64,000 nt of DNA from Aplectana chamaeleonis (GCA_029168955.1 JAPDOI010000438.1:123501-187500), one strand, 5' to 3'; shown: positions 1 to 15,000, numbered from the stretch's first letter. Numbers and translations are program-made. Notes: generated by a model not told the origin, from the sequence alone.

Positions 1-2330
1 GGACCCAAGTTGGAGTGCACAGCGCGCCGGCAAAAGTGGGCGGGATCCAACTGGGAGTCCACAGAGCGTCGGGAGCTGTAGACGGGACCCAAGTTGGAGT
101 GCCCAGCGCACCGGAAAAGGTGGGAGGGACCCAACTGGGAGTCCACAGAGCGTCGGGAGCTGTGGACGGGACCCAAGTTGGAGTGCACAGCGCGCCGCTA
201 AAAGTGGGAGGGACCCAACTGGGAGTCCACAGAGCGTCGGGAGCTGTGGACGGGACCCAAGTTGGAATGCACAGCGCGCCGGTAAAAGTGGGAGGGACCC
301 AACTGGGAGTCCACAGAGCGTCGGGAGCTGTGGACGGGACCCAAGTTGGAGTGCACAGCGCGCCGCTAAAATGGGAGGGACCCAACTGGGAGTCCACAGA
401 GCGTCGGGAGCTGTGGGCGGGACTCAAGTTGGAATGCACAGCGCGCCGGTAAAAGTGGGAGGGACCCAACTGGGAGTCCACAGAGCGTCGGGAGCTGTGG
501 ACGGGACCCAAGTTGGAGTGCACAGCGCGCCGCTAAAAGTGGGAGGGACCCAACTGGGAGTCCACAGAGCGTCGGGAGCTGTGGACGGGACCCAAGTTGG
601 AGTGCACAGCGCGCCGGCAAAAGTGGGCGGGATCCAACTGGGAGTCCACAGAGCGTCGGGAGCTGTGGACGGGACCCAAGTTGGAGTGCACAGCGCGCCG
701 GCAAAAGTGGGCGGGATCCAACTGGGAGTCCACAGAGCGTCGGGAGCTGTGGACGGGACCCAAGATGGAGTGCACAGCGCGCCGCTAAAAGTGGGAGGGA
801 CCCAACTGGGAGTCCACAGAGCGTCGGGAGCTGTGGACGGGACCCAAGTTGGAGTGCACAGCGCGCCGCTAAAAGTGGGAAGCCCAACTGGGAGTCCACA
901 GAGAGTCGGGAGCTGTGGACGGGACCCAAGTTGGAGTGCACAGCGCGCCGCTAAAAGTGGGAGGGACCCAACTGGGAGTCCACAGAGCGTCGGGAGCTGT
1001 GGACGGGACCCAAGTTGGAGTGCACAGCGCGCCGGCAAAAGTGGGCGGGACCCAACTGGGAGTCCACAGAGCGCCGGGAACCGTGGACGGGACCCAAGTA
1101 GGAGTGCACAGCGCGCCGGTAAAAGTGGGAGGGACCCAAGTGGGAGTCCACAGAGGGTCGGGAGCTGTGGACGGGACCCAAGTTGGAGTGCACAGCGCAC
1201 CGGTAAAAGTGGGAGGGACCCAACTGGAAGTCCACAGAGCGTCGGGAGCTGTGGACGGGACCCAAGTTGGAGTGCACAGCGCGCCGCTAAAAGTGGGAGG
1301 CCCAACTGGGAGTCCACAGGGCGTCGGGAACTGTGGACGGGACCCAAGTTGGAGTGCACAGCGCGCCGGTAAAAGTGGGAGGGACCCAACTGGGAGTCCA
1401 CAGAGCGTCGGGAACTGTGGACGGGACCCAAGTTGGAGTGCACAGCGCGCCGCTAAAAGTGGGAGGGACCCAACTGGGAGTCCACAGAGCGTCGGGAGCT
1501 GTGGACGGGACCCAAGTTGGAGTGCACAGCGCGCCGCTAAAAGTGGGAGGGACCCAACTGGGAGTCCACAGAGCGTCGGGAGCTGTGGACGGGACCCAAG
1601 TTGGAGTGCACAGCGCGGCGCAAAAAGTGGGAAGCCCAACTGGGAGTCCACAGAGAGTCGGGAGCTGTGGACGGGACCCAAGTTGGAGTGCACAGCGCGC
1701 CGGCAAAAGTGGGCGGGATCCAACTGGGAGTCCACAGAGCGTCGGGAGCTGTGGACGGGACCCAAGTTGGAGTGCACAGCGCGCCGCTAAAAGTGGGAAG
1801 CCCAACTGGGAGTCCACAGAGAGTCGGGAGCTGTGGACGGGACCCAAGTTGGAGTGCACAGCGCACCGGTAAAAGTGGGAGGGACCCAACTGGGAGTCCA
1901 CAGAGCGTCGGGAGCTGTGGACGGGACCCAAGTTGGAGTGCACAGCGCGCCGGTAAAAGTGGGCGGGATCCAACTGGGAGTCCACAGAGCGTCGGGAGCT
2001 GTGGACGGGACCCAAGTTGGAGTGCACAGCGCGCCGCTAAAAGTGGGAGGGACCCAACTGGGAGTCCACAGAGCGTCGGGAGCTGTGGACGGGACCCAAG
2101 TTGGAGTGCACAGCGCGCCGCTAAAAGTGGGAAGCCCAACTGGGAGTCCACAGAGAGTCGGGAGCTGTGGACGGGACCCAAGTTGGAGTGCACAGCGCAC
2201 CGGTAAAAGTGGGAGGGACCCAACTGGAAGTCCACAGAGCGTCGGGAGCTGTGGACGGGACCCAAGTTGGAGTGCACAGCGCGCCGCTAAAAGTGGGAAG
2301 CCCAACTGGAGGTCCACAGAGCGTCGGGAA
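1..2330 (+). repeat. Sat1 left outer layer
   Basis: Units here carry CCGCTAAAAGTGGGA or CCGGCAAAAGTGGGCGGGATCC in half A, GGGAGCTGTGG in half B and CAAGTTGGAG at the unit junction. Several units share a deletion giving GTGGGAAGCCCAACTGG followed by GAGAGTCGGG. The same linked variants return only at the opposite end, after about 38.87 kb, apart from scattered copies at 3.2-3.6 kb. Confidence 0.85.
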
Positions 2331-5300
2331 CTGTGGACGGGACCCAAGTAGGAGTGCACAGCGCGCCGGTAAAAGTGGGAGGGACCCAACTGGGAGTTCA
2401 CAGAGCGTTGGGAACTGTGGACGGGACCCAAGTAGGAGTGCACAGCGCGCCGGTAAAAGTGGAGGGGCCCAACTGGGAGTTCACAGAGCGTTAGGAACTG
2501 TGGACGGGACCCAAGTAGGAGTGCACAGCGCGCCGGTAAAAGTGGGAGGGACCCAACTGGGAGTTCACAGAGCGTTGGGAACTGTGGACGGGACCCAAGT
2601 AGGAGTGCACAGCGCGCCGGTAAAAGTGGAGGGGGCCAACTGGGAGTTCACAGAGCGTCGGGAGCTGTGGACGGGACCCAAGTTGAGTGCACAGCGCGCC
2701 GGTAAAAGTGGGTGGGACTGAACTAGGAGTCCACAGAGCGCCGAGAACTGTGGTTGGGAGCCAAGTTGGAGAGCACAGCGCGCCGGTAAAAGTGGAGGGG
2801 CCCAACTGGGAGTTCACAGAGCGTTAGGAACTGTGGACGGGACCCAAGTAGGAGTGCACAGCGCGCCGGTAAAAGTGGGAGGGACCCAACTGGGAGTTCA
2901 CAGAGCGTTGGGAACTGTGGGCGGGACCCAAGTAGGAGTGCACAGCGCGCCGGTTAAAAGTGGGAGGGACCCAAATGGGAGTCCACAGAGCGTCGGGAAC
3001 TGTGGACGGGACCCAAGTTGGAGTGCACAGCGCGCCGGTAAAAGTGGGAGGGACCCAACTGGGAGTCCACAGAGCGTCGGGAACTGTGGACGGGACCCAA
3101 GTTGGAGTGCACAGCGCGCCGGTAAAAGTGGGAGGGACCCAACTGGGAGTCCACAGAGCGTCGGGAACTGTGGACGGGACCCAAGTTGGAGTGCACAGCG
3201 CACCGGTAAAAGTGGGAGGGACCCAACTGGAAGTCCACAGAGCGTCGGGAGCTGTGGACGGGACCCAAGTTGGAGTGCACAGCGCGCCGCTAAAAGTGGG
3301 AGGGACCCAACTGGGAGTCCACAGAGCGTCGGGAGCTGTGGACGGGACCCAAGTTGGAGTGCACAGCGCGCCGCTAAAAGTGGGAAGCCCAACTGGGAGT
3401 CCACAGAGCGTCGGGAGCTGTGGGCGGGACTCAAGTTGGAATGCACAGCGCGCCGGTAAAAGTGGGAGGGACCCAACTGGGAGTCCACAGAGCGTCGGGA
3501 GCTGTGGACGGGACCCAAGGTGGGGAGCAGAGCGCGCCGGTAAAAGGGGGCGGGACCCAACTGGGAGTCCACAGAGGTCGGGAGCTGTGGACGGAACTCA
3601 AGTGGGAGTGCACAGCGCGCCGGTAAAAGTGGGAGGGACCCAACTGGGAGTCCACAGAGCGTCGGGAACTGTGGACGGGACCCAAGTAGGAGTGCACAGC
3701 GCGCCGGTAAAGTGAGAGGGACCTAACTGGGAGTCCACAGAACGCCGGGAACTGTGGACGGGACCCAAGTAGGAGTGCACAGCGCGCCGGTAAAAGTGGG
3801 CGGGACCCAACTGGGAGTCCACAGAGCGTCGGGAACTGTGGACGGGACCCAAGTTGGAGTGCACAGCGCGCCGGTAAAAGTGGGCGGGACCCAACTGGGA
3901 GTGCACAGAGCGCCGGGAACTGTGGACGGGACCCAAGGAGGAGGGCACAGCGCGCCGGGAAAAGGGGGCGGGACGCAACTGGGAGTCTACAGAGCGTCGG
4001 GAACTGTGGACGGGACCCAAGTTGGAGTGCACAGCGCGCCGGTAAAAGTGGGCGGGACCCAACTGGGAGTCCACAGAGCGTCGGGAACTGTGGACGGGAC
4101 CCAAGTTGGAGTGCACAGCGCGCCGGTAAAAGTGGGCGGGACCCAACTGGGAGTCCACAGAGCGTCGGGAACTGTGGACGGGACCCAAGTTGGAGTGCAC
4201 AGCGCGCCGGTGCGGGACCCAACTGGGAGTCCACAGAGCGTCGGGAACTGTGGGCGGGACCCAAGTTGGAGTGCACAGCGCGCCGGTAAAAGTGGGCGGG
4301 ACCCAACTGGGAGTCCACATAGCGTCGGGAACTGAGGACGGGACTCAAGTTGGAGTGCACAGCGCGCCGATAAAAGTGGGCGGGACCCAACTGGGAGTCC
4401 ACAGAGCGTCGGGAACTGTGGAAGGGACCCAAGTTGGAGTGCACAGCGCGCCGGTAAAAGTGGGCGGGACCCAACTGGGAGTCCACAGAGAGTCGGGAAC
4501 TGTGGACAGGACCCAAGTTGGAGTGCACAGCGCGCCGGGAAAAGTGGTTGGGGCCCAACAGGGAGCCCACAGAGCGTCGGGAACTGTGGACGGGACCCAA
4601 GTTGGAGTGCACAGCGCGCCGGTAAAAGTGGGAAGGACCCAACTGGGAGTCCACAGAGCGTCGGGAACTGTGGACGGGACCCAAGTTGGAGTGCACAGCG
4701 CGCCGGTAAAAGTGGGAGGGACCCAACTGGGAGTCCACAGAGCGGCGGGAACTGTGGACGGGACCCAAGTAGGAGTGCACAGCGCGCAGGTAAAAGTGGA
4801 CGGGACCCAACTGGGAGTCCACAGAGCGCCGGGAACTGTGGACGGGACCCAAGTAGGAGTGCACAGCGCGCCGGTGAAAGTGGGAGGGACCCAACTGGGA
4901 GTTCACAGAGCGTTGGGAACTGTGGACGGGACCCAAGTAGGAGTGCACAGCGGGGCGGAAAAAGTGGGAGGGACCCAACTGGGAGTCCACAGAGCGTCGG
5001 GAACTGTGGACGGGACCCAAGTTGGAGTGCACAGCGCGCCGGTAAAAGTGGGAGGGACCCAACTGGGAGTCCACAGAGCGTCGGGAACTGTGGACGGGAC
5101 CCAAGTTGGAGTGCACAGCGCGCCGTTAAAAGTGGACGGGACCCAACTGGGAGTTCACAGAGCGTTGGGAACTGTGGACGGGCCCCAAGGAGGAGTGCAC
5201 AGCTTGCCGGGAAAAGTGGGTGGGCCCCAACCGGGAGCTCACAGAGCGTTGGGAACTGTGGACGGGACCCAAGTAGGAGTGCACAGCTTGCCGGTAAAAG

Positions 5301-6095
5301 TGGGAGGGACCCAACTGGGAGTTCACAGAGCGTTGGGAACTGTGGACGGGACCCAAGTAGGAGTGCACAGCGCGCCGGTTAAAAGTGGACGGGACCCAAC
5401 TGGGAGTTCACAGAGCGTTGGGAACTGTGGACGGGACCCAAGTAGGAGTGCACAGCGCGCCGGTAAAGTGGGCGGGACCCAACTGGGAGTCCACAGAGCG
5501 TCGGGAACTGTGGACGGGACCCAAGTTGGAGTGCACAGCGCGCCGGTAAAAGTGGGAGGGACCCAACTGGGAGTCCACAGAGCGTCGGGAACTGTGGACG
5601 GGACCCAAGTTGAGTGCACAGCGCGCCGGTAAAAGTGGGAGGGACCCAGCTGGGAGACCACAGAGCGTCAGGAACTGTGTACGAGACCCAAGTTGGAGTC
5701 CACAGCGCGCCAGTAAAAGTGGGCGGGACCCAACTGGGAGTCCACAGAGCGCCGGGAACTGTGGACGGGACCCAAGTGGGAGTGCACAGCGCGCCAGTGA
5801 AAGTGGGAGGGACCCAACTGGGAGTCCACAGAGCGTCAGGAACTGGGGACGAGACCCAAGTGGGAGTGCACAGCGCGCCGGTAAAAGTGGGAGGGACCCA
5901 ACTGGGAGTTCACAGAGCGTTGGGAACTGTGGACGGGACCCAAGTGGGAGTGCACAGCGCGCCGTTAAAAGTGGACGGGACCCAACTGGGAGTTCACAGA
6001 GCGTTGGGAACTGTGGACGGGACCCAAGTAGGAGTGCACAGCTTGCCGGTAAAAGTGGGAGGGACCCAACTGGGAGTTCACAGAGCGTCGGGAAC
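2331..6095 (+). repeat. Sat1 left transitional layer
   Basis: This is a mixed block. Its hallmark is half B written GTTCACAGAGCGTTGGGAAC, together with half A written CCGTTAAAAGTGGACGGG (about 5124, 5378 and 5965). There are also GCTTGCCGG variants near 5200-5290 and 6040. A short irregular unit at about 4205 loses part of half A, and 3571 has the CAGAGGTCGGG deletion. The same markers reappear at 37.0-37.9 kb, and the CAGAGGTCGGG deletion at about 39.24 kb. Confidence 0.8.
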
Positions 6096-9000
6096 TGTGG
6101 ACGGGACCCAAGTTGGAGTGCACAGCGCGCCGGTAAAAGTGGGCGGGACCCAACTGGGAGTCCACAGAGCGCCGGGAACTGTGGACGGGACCCAAGTTGG
6201 AGTGCACAGCGCGCCGGTAAAAGTGGGCGGGACCCAACTGGGAGTCCACAGAGCGTCGGGAACTGTGGACGGGACCCAAGTAGGAGTGCACAGCGCGCCG
6301 GTAAAAGTGGGCGGGACCCAACTGGGAGTCCACAGAGCGTCGGGAACTGTGGACGGGACCCAAGTAGGAGTGCACAGCGCGCCGGTAAAAGTGGGCGGGA
6401 CCCAACTGGGAGTCCACAGAGCGCCGGGAACTGTGGACGGGACCCAAGTTGGAGTGCACAGCGCGCCGGTAAAAGTGGGCGGGACCCAACTGGGAGTCCA
6501 CAGAGCGTCGGGAACTGTGGACGGGACCCAAGTAGAGTGCACAGCGCGCCGGTAAAAGTGGGCGGGACCCAACTGGGAGTCCACAGAGCGCCGGGAACTG
6601 TGGACGGGACCCAAGTAGGAGTGCACAGCGCGCCGGTAAAAGTGGGCGGGACCCAACTGGGAACACACAGAGCGTCGGGAACTGTGGACGGGACCCAAGT
6701 AGGAGTGCACAGCCCGCCGATAAAAGTGGGCGGGACCCAACTGGGAGTCCACAGAGCGCCGGGAACTGTGGACGGGACCCAAGTAGGAGTGCACAGCGCG
6801 CCGGTAAAAGTGGGCGGGACCCAACTGGGAGTCCACAGAGCGCCGGGAACTGTGGACGGGACCCAAGTTGGAGTGCACAGCGCGCCGGTAAAAGTGGGCG
6901 GGACCCAACTGGGAGTGCACAGAGCGTCGGGAACTGTGGACGGGACCCAAGTAGGAGTGCACAGCGCGCCGGTAAAAGTGGGCGGGACCCAACTGGGAAC
7001 ACACAGAGCGTCGGGAACTGTGGACGGGACCCAAGTAGGAGTGCACAGCGCGCCGGTAAAAGTGGGCGGGACCCAACTGGGAGTCCACAGAGCGTCGGGA
7101 ACTGTGGACGGGACCCAAGTTGGAGTGCACAGCGCGCCGATAAAAGTGGGCGGGACCCAACTGGGAGTCCACAGAGCGCCGGGAACTGTGGACGGGACCC
7201 AAGTAGGAGTGCACAGCGCGCCGGTAAAAGTGGGCGGGACCCAACTGGGAGTCCACAGAGCGTCGGGAACTGTGGACGGGACCCAAGTAGGAGTGCACAG
7301 CGCGCCGGTAAAAGTGGGCGGGACCCAACTGGGAGTCCACAGAGCGTCGGGAACTGTGGACGGGACCCAAGTAGGAGTGCACAGCGCGCCGGTAAAAGTG
7401 GGCGGGACCCAACTGGGAGTCCACAGAGCGCCGGGAACTGTGGACGGGACCCAAGTAGGAGTGCACAGCGCGCCGGTAAAAGTGGGCGGGACCCAACTGG
7501 GAGTCCACAGAGCGTCGGGAACTGTGGACGGGACCCAAGTTGGAGTGCACAGCGCGCCGATAAAAGTGGGCGGGACCCAACTGGGAGTCCACAGAGCGCC
7601 GGGAACTGTGGACGGGACCCAAGTAGGAGTGCACAGCGCGCCGGTAAAAGTGGGCGGGACCCAACTGGGAGTCCACAGAGCGTCGGGAACTGTGGACGGG
7701 ACCCAAGTAGGAGTGCACAGCGCGCCGGTAAAAGTGGGCGGGACCCAACTGGGAGTCCACAGAGCGTCGGGAACTGTGGACGGGACCCAAGTTGGAGTGC
7801 ACAGCGCGCCGGTAAAGGTGGGCGGGACCCAACTGGGAGTGCACAGAGCGCCGGGAACTGTGGACGGGACCCAAGTAGGAGTGCACAGCGGGCCGGTAAA
7901 AGTGGGCGGGACCCAACTGGGAGTCCACAGAGCGTCGGGAACTGTGGACGGGACCCAAGTTGGAGTGCACAGCGCGCCGATAAAAGTGGGCGGGACCCAA
8001 CTGGGAGTCCACAGAACGCCGGGAACTGTGGACGGGACCCAAGTAGGAGTGCACAGCGCGCCGGTAAAAGTGGGCGGGACCCAACTGGGAGTCCACAGAG
8101 CGCCGGGAACTGTGGACGGGACCCAAGTAGGAGTGCACAGCGCGCCGGTAAAAGTGGGCGGGACCCAACTGGGAGTCCACAGAGCGTCGGGAACTGTGGA
8201 CGGGACCCAAGTAGGAGTGCACAGCGCGCCGGTAAAAGTGGGCGGGACCCAACTGGGAGTCCACAGAGCGCCGGGAACTGTGGACGGGACCCAAGTAGGA
8301 GTGCACAGCGCGCCGGTAAAAGTGGGCGGGACCCAACTGGGAGTCCACAGAGCGCCGGGAACTGTGGACGGGACCCAAGTAGGAGTGCACAGCGCGCCGG
8401 TAAAAGTGGGCGGGACCCAACTGGGAGTCCACAGAGCGTCGGGAACTGTGGACGGGACCCAAGTTGGAGTGCACAGCGCGCCGGTAAAGGTGGACGGGAC
8501 CCAACTGGGAGTGCACAGAGCGCCGGGAACTGTGGACGGGACCCAAGTTGGAGTGCACAGCGCGCCGTTAAAAGTGGGCGGGACCCAACTGGGAGTCCAC
8601 AGAGCGTCGGGAACTGTGGACGGGACCCAAGTAGGAGTGCACAGCGCGCCGGTAAAAGTGGGCGGGACCCAACTGGGAGTTCACAGAGCGTCGGGAACTG
8701 TGGACGGGACCCAAGTAGGAGTGCACAGCGCGCCGGTAAAAGTGGGCGGGACCCAACTGGGAGTCCACAGAGCGTCGGGAACTGTGGACGGGACCCAAGT
8801 AGGAGTGCACAGCGCGCCGGTAAAAGTGGGCGGGACCCAACTGGGAGTCCACAGAGCGTCGGGAACTGTGGACGGGACCCAAGTAGGAGTGCACAGCGCG
8901 CCGGTAAAAGTGGGCGGGACCCAACTGGGAGTCCACAGAACGCCGGGAACTGTGGACGGGACCCAAGTAGGAGTGCACAGCGCGCCGGTAAAAGTGGGCG

Positions 9001-12000
9001 GGACCCAACTGGGAGTCCACAGAGCGCCGGGAACTGTGGACGGGACCCAAGTAGGAGTGCACAGCGCGCCGGTAAAAGTGGGCGGGACCCAACTGGGAAC
9101 ACACAGAGCGTCGGGAACTGTGGACGGGACCCAAGTAGGAGTGCACAGCGCGCCGGTAAAAGTGGGCGGGACCCAACTGGGAGTCCACAGAGCGCCGGGA
9201 ACTGTGGACGGGACCCAAGTAGGAGTGCACAGCGCGCCGGTAAAAGTGGGCGGGACCCAACTGGGAGTCCACAGAGCGTCGGGAACTGTGGACGGGACCC
9301 AAGTAGGAGTGCACAGCGCGCCGGTAAAAGTGGGCGGGACCCAACTGGGAGTCCACAGAGCGTCGGGAACTGTGGACGGGACCCAAGTAGGAGTGCACAG
9401 CGCGCCGGTAAAAGTGGGCGGGACCCAACTGGGAGTCCACAGAGCGTCGGGAACTGTGGACGGGACCCAAGTAGGAGTGCACAGCGCGCCGATAAAAGTG
9501 GGCGGGACCCAACTGGGAGTCCACAGAGCGCCGGGAACTGTGGACGGGACCCAAGTTGGAGTGCACAGCGCGCCGATAAAAGTGGGCGGGACCCAACTGG
9601 GAGTCCACAGAGCGCCGGGAACTGTGGACGGGACCCAAGTAGGAGTGCACAGCGCGCCGGTAAAAGTCGGCGGGACCCAACTGGGAGTCCACAGAGCGTC
9701 GGGAACTGTGGACGGGACCCAAGTTGGAGTGCACAGCGCGCCGATAAAAGTGGGCGGGACCCAACTGGGAGTCCACAGAACGCCGGGAACTGTGGACGGG
9801 ACCCAAGTAGGAGTGCACAGCGCGCCGGTAAAAGTGGGCGGGACCCAACTGGGAGTCCACAGAGCGTCGGGAACTGTGGACGGGACCCAAGTAGGAGTGC
9901 ACAGCGCGCCGGTAAAAGTGGGCGGGACCCAACTGGGAGTCCACAGAGCGCCGGGAACTGTGGACGGGACCCAAGTAGGAGTGCACAGCGCGCCGGTAAA
10001 AGTGGGCGGGACCCAACTGGGAGTCCACAGAGCGTCGGGAACTGTGGACGGGACCCAAGTAGGAGTGCACAGCGCGCCGGAAAAAGTGGTTGGGGCCCAA
10101 CTGGGAGTTCACAGAGCGTTAGGAACTGTGGACGGGACCCACGTAGGAGTGCACTGCGCGTCGGTAAAAGTGGGAGGGACCCAACTGGGAGTCCACAGAG
10201 CGCCGGGAACTGTGGACGGGACCCAAGTAGGAGTGCACAGCGCGCCGGTAAAAGTGGGCGGGACCCAACTGGGAGTCCACAGAGCGCCGGGAACTGTGGA
10301 CGGGACCCAAGTAGGAGTGCACAGCGCGCCGGTAAAAGTGGGTGGGACCCAATTGGGAGTCCACAGAGCGCCGGGAACTGTAGACGGGACCCAAGTAGGA
10401 GTGCACAGCGCTGGTAAAAGTGGGCGGGACCCAACTGGGAGTCCACAGAGCGTCGGGAACTGTGGACGGGACCCAAGTAGGAGTGCACAGCGCGCCGGTA
10501 AAAGTGGGCGGGACCCAACTGGGAGTCCACAGAGCGCCGGGAACTGTGGACGGGACCCAAGTAGGAGTGCACAGCGCGCCGGTAAAAGTGGGCGGGACCC
10601 AACTGGGAGTCCACAGAGCGTCGGGAACTGTGGACGGGACCCAAGTAGGAGTGCACAGCGCGCCGGTAAAAGTGGGCGGGACCCAACTGGGAGTGCACAG
10701 AGCGCCGGGAACTGTGGACGGGACCCAAGTAGGAGTGCACAGCGCGCCGGTAAAAGTGGGCGGGACCCAACTGGGAGTCCACAGAGCGCCGGGAACTGTG
10801 GACGGGACCCAAGTAGGAGTGCACAGCGCGCCGGTAAAAGTGGGCGGGACCCAACTGGGAGGCCACAGAGCGCCGGGAACTGTGGACGGGACCCAAGTAG
10901 GAGTGCACAGCGCGCCGGTAAAAGTGGGCGGGACCCAACTGGGAGTCCACAGAGCGCCGGGAACTGTGGACGGGACCCAAGTAGGAGTGCACAGCGCGCC
11001 GGTAAAAGTGGGCGGGACCCAACTGGGAGTCCACAGAGCGCCGGGAACTGTGGACGGGACCCAAGTAGGAGTGCACAGCGCGCCGGTAAAAGTGGGCGGG
11101 ACCCAACTGGGAGTCCACAGAGCGCCGGGAACTGTGGACGGGACCCAAGTAGGAGTGCACAGCGCGCCGGTAAAAGTGGGCGGGACCCAACTGGGAGTCC
11201 ACAGAGCGTCGGGAACTGTGGACGGGACCCAAGTAGGAGTGCACAGCGCGCCGGTAAAAGTGGGCGGGACCCAACTGGGAGTCCACAGAGCGTCGGGAAC
11301 TGTGGACGGGACCCAAGTAGGAGTGCACAGCGCGCCGGTAAAAGTGGGCGGGACCCAACTGGGAGTCCACAGAGCGTCGGGAACTGTGGACGGGACCCAA
11401 GTAGGAGTGCACAGCGCGCCGGTAAAAGTGGGCGGGACCCAACTGGGAGTCCACAGAACGCCGGGAACTGTGGACGGGACCCAAGTAGGAGTGCACAGCG
11501 CGCCGGTAAAAGTGGGCGGGACACAACTGGGGGTCGACAGAGCGTAGGGAACTGTGGACGGGACCCAAGTAGGAGTGCACAGCGCGCCGGTAAAAGTGGG
11601 CGGGACCCAACTGGGAGTCCACAGAGCGTCGGGAACTGTGGACGGGACCCAAGTAGGAGTGCACAGCGCGCCGGTAAAAGTGGGCGGGACCCAACTGGGA
11701 GTCCACAGAGCGCCGGGAACTGTGGACGGGACCCAAGTAGGAGTGCACAGCGCGCCGGTAAAAGTGGGCGGGACCCAACTGGGAGTCCACAGAGCGTCGG
11801 GAACTGTGGACGGGACCCAAGTAGGAGTGCACAGCGCGCCGGTAAAAGTGGGCGGGACCCAACTGGGAGTCCACAGAGCGCCGGGAACTGTGGACGGGAC
11901 CCAAGTAGGAGTGCACAGCGCGCCGGTAAAAGTGGGCGGGACCCAACTGGGAGTCCACAGAGCGCCGGGAACTGTGGACGGGACCCAAGTAGGAGTGCAC

Positions 12001-15000
12001 AGCGCGCCGGTAAAAGTGGGCGGGACCCAACTGGGAGTCCACAGAGCGCCGGGAACTGTGGACGGGACCCAAGTAGGAGTGCACAGCGCGCCGGTAAAAG
12101 TGGGCGGGACCCAACTGGGAGTCCACAGAGCGTCGGGAACTGTGGACGGGACCCAAGTAGGAGTGCACAGCGCGCCGGTAAAAGTGGGCGGGACCCAACT
12201 GGGAGTCCACAGAGCGTCGGGAGCTGTGGGCGGGACCCAGTAGGAGTGCAGAGCGCGCGGGTAAAAGTGGGGGGGACCCAACTGGGAGTCTACAGAGCGC
12301 CGGGAACTGTGGACGGGACCCAAGTAGGAGTGCACAGCGCGACGGTGAAAGTGGGCGGGACCCAACTGGGAGTCCACAGAGCGCCGGGAACTGTGGACGG
12401 GACCCAAGTAGGAGTGCACAGCGCGCCGGTAAAAGTGGGAGGGACCTAACTGGGAGTCCACAGAGCGCCGGGAACTGTGGACGGGACCCAAGTAGGAGTG
12501 CACAGTGCGCCGGTAAAAGTGGGCGGGACCCAACTGGGAGTCCACAGAGCGCCGGGAACTGTGGACGGGACCCAAGTAGGAGTGCACAGTGCGCCGGTAA
12601 AAGTGGGCGGGACGCAACTGGGAGTCCACAGAGCGTCGGGAACTGTGGACGGGACCCAAGTAGGAGTGCACAGCGCGCCGGTAAAAGTGGGCGGGACCCA
12701 ACTGGGAGTTCACAGAGCGCCGGGAACTGTGGACGGGACCCAAGTAGGAGTGCACAGCGCGCCGGTAAAAGTGGGCGGGACCCAACTGGGAGTCCACAGA
12801 GCGTCGGGAACTGTGGACGGGACCCAAGTGGAGTGCACAGCGCGCCGGTAAAAGTGGGGGGGACCCAACTGGGAGTCCACAGAGCGCCGGGAACTGTGGA
12901 CGGGACCCAAGTAGGAGTGCACAGCGCGCCGGTAAAAGTGGGCGGGACCCAACTGGGAGTCCACAGAGCGTCGGGAACTGTGGACGGGACCCAAGTAGGA
13001 GTGCACAGCGCGCCGGTAAAAGTGGGCGAGACCCAACTGGGAGTCCACAGAGCGCCGGGAACTGTGGACGGGACCCAGGTAATGCACAGCGCGCCGGTAA
13101 AAGTGGGCGTGACCCAACTGGGAGTGCACAGAGCGCTGGGAACTGTGGACGTGACCCAAGTAGGAGTGCACAGCGCGCCGGTAAAAGTGGGCGGGACCCA
13201 ACTGGGAGTCCACAGAGCGCCGGGAACTGTGGACGGGACCCAAGTAGGAGTGCACAGCGCGCCGGTAAAAGTGGGCGGGACCCAACTGGGAGTGCACAGA
13301 GCGTCGGGAACTGTGGACGGGACCTAAATGGGAGTGCACAGCGTGCCGGTAAAAGTGGTTGGGGCCCAACTAGGAGTCCACAGAGCGTCGGGAACTGTGG
13401 ACGGGACCCAAGTAGGAGTGCACAGCGCGCCGGTAAAAGTGGGCGGGACCCAACTGGGAGTCCACAGAGCGCCGGGAACTGTGGACGGGACCCAAGTAGG
13501 AGTGCACAGCGCGCCGGTAAAAGTGGGCGGGACCCAACTGGGAGTCCACAGAGCGCCGGGAACTGTGGACGGGACCCAAGTAGGAGTGCACAGCGCGCCG
13601 GTAAAAGTGGGCGGGACCCAACTGGGAGTCCACAGAGCGTCGGGAACTGTGGACGGGACCCAAGTAGGAGTGCACAGCGCGCCGGTAAAAGTGGGCGGGA
13701 CCCAACTGGGAGTCCACAGAGCGTCGGGAACTGTGGACGGGACCCAAGTAGGAGTGCACAGCGCGCCGGTAAAAGTGGGAGGGACCCAACTGGGAGTTCA
13801 CAGAGCGTTGGGAACTGTGGACGGGACCCAAGTAGGAGTGCACAGCGCGCCGGTAAAAGTGGGCGGGACCCAACTGGGAGTCCACAGAGCGTCGGGAACT
13901 GTGGACGGGACCCAAGTAGGAGTGCACAGCGCGCCGGTAAAAGTGGGCGGGACCCAACTGGGAGTCCACAGAGCGTCGGGAACTGTGGACGGGACCCAAG
14001 TAGGAGTGCACAGCGCGCCGGTAAAAGTGGGCGGGACCCAACTGGGAGTCCACAGAGCGTCGGGAACTGTGGACGGGACCCAAGTAGGAGTGCACAGCGC
14101 GCCGGTAAAAGTGGGCGGGACCCAACTGGGAGTCCACAGAGCGCCGGGAACTGTGGACGGGACCCAAGTAGGAGTGCACAGCGCGCCGGTAAAAGTGGGC
14201 GGGACCCAACTGGGAGTCCACAGAGCGTCGGGAACTGTGGACGGGACCCAAGTAGGAGTGCACAGCGCGCCGGTAAAAGTGGGCGGGACCCAACTGGGAG
14301 TCCACAGAGCGTCGGGAACTGTGGACGGGACCCAAGTAGGAGTGCACAGCGCGCCGGTAAAAGTGGGCGGGACCCAACTGGGAGTCCACAGAGCGTCGGG
14401 AACTGTGGACGGGACCCAAGTAGGAGGGCACAGCGCGCCGGTAAAAGTGGGAGGGACCCAACTGGGAGTCAACAGAGCGCCGGGAACTGTGGACGGGACC
14501 CAAGTAGGAGTGCACAGCGCGCCGGTAAAAGTGGGCGGGACCCAACTGGGAGTCCACAGAGCGCCGGGAACTGTGGACGGGACCCAAGTAGGAGTGCACA
14601 GCGCGCCGGTAAAAGTGGGCGGGACCCAACTGGGAGTCCACAGAGCGCCGGGAACTGTGGACGGGACCCAAGTAGGAGTGCACAGCGCGCCGGTAAAAGT
14701 GGGCGGGACCCAACTGGGAGTCCACAGAGCGCCGGGAACTGTGGACGGGACCCAAGTAGGAGTGCACAGCGCGCCGGTAAAAGTGGGCGGGACCCAACTG
14801 GGAGTCCACAGAGCGCCGGGAACTGTGGACGGGACCCAAGTAGGAGTGCACAGCGCGCCGGTAAAAGTGGGCGGGACACAACTGGGAGTCCACAGAGCGC
14901 CGGGAACTGTGGACGGGACCCAAGTAGGAGTGCACAGCGCGCCGGTAAAAGTGGGCGGGACCCAACTGGGAACACACAGAGCGTCGGGAACTGTGGACGG

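Noticed and set aside
1..2300. ACCCAAGTTGGAG in outer Sat1 units resembles the SL1 leader core (12 of 13 bases)
   Set aside because: A 13-base near match in an abundant repeat is not significant, and the match does not extend in either direction, unlike the site at 51,696-51,717.
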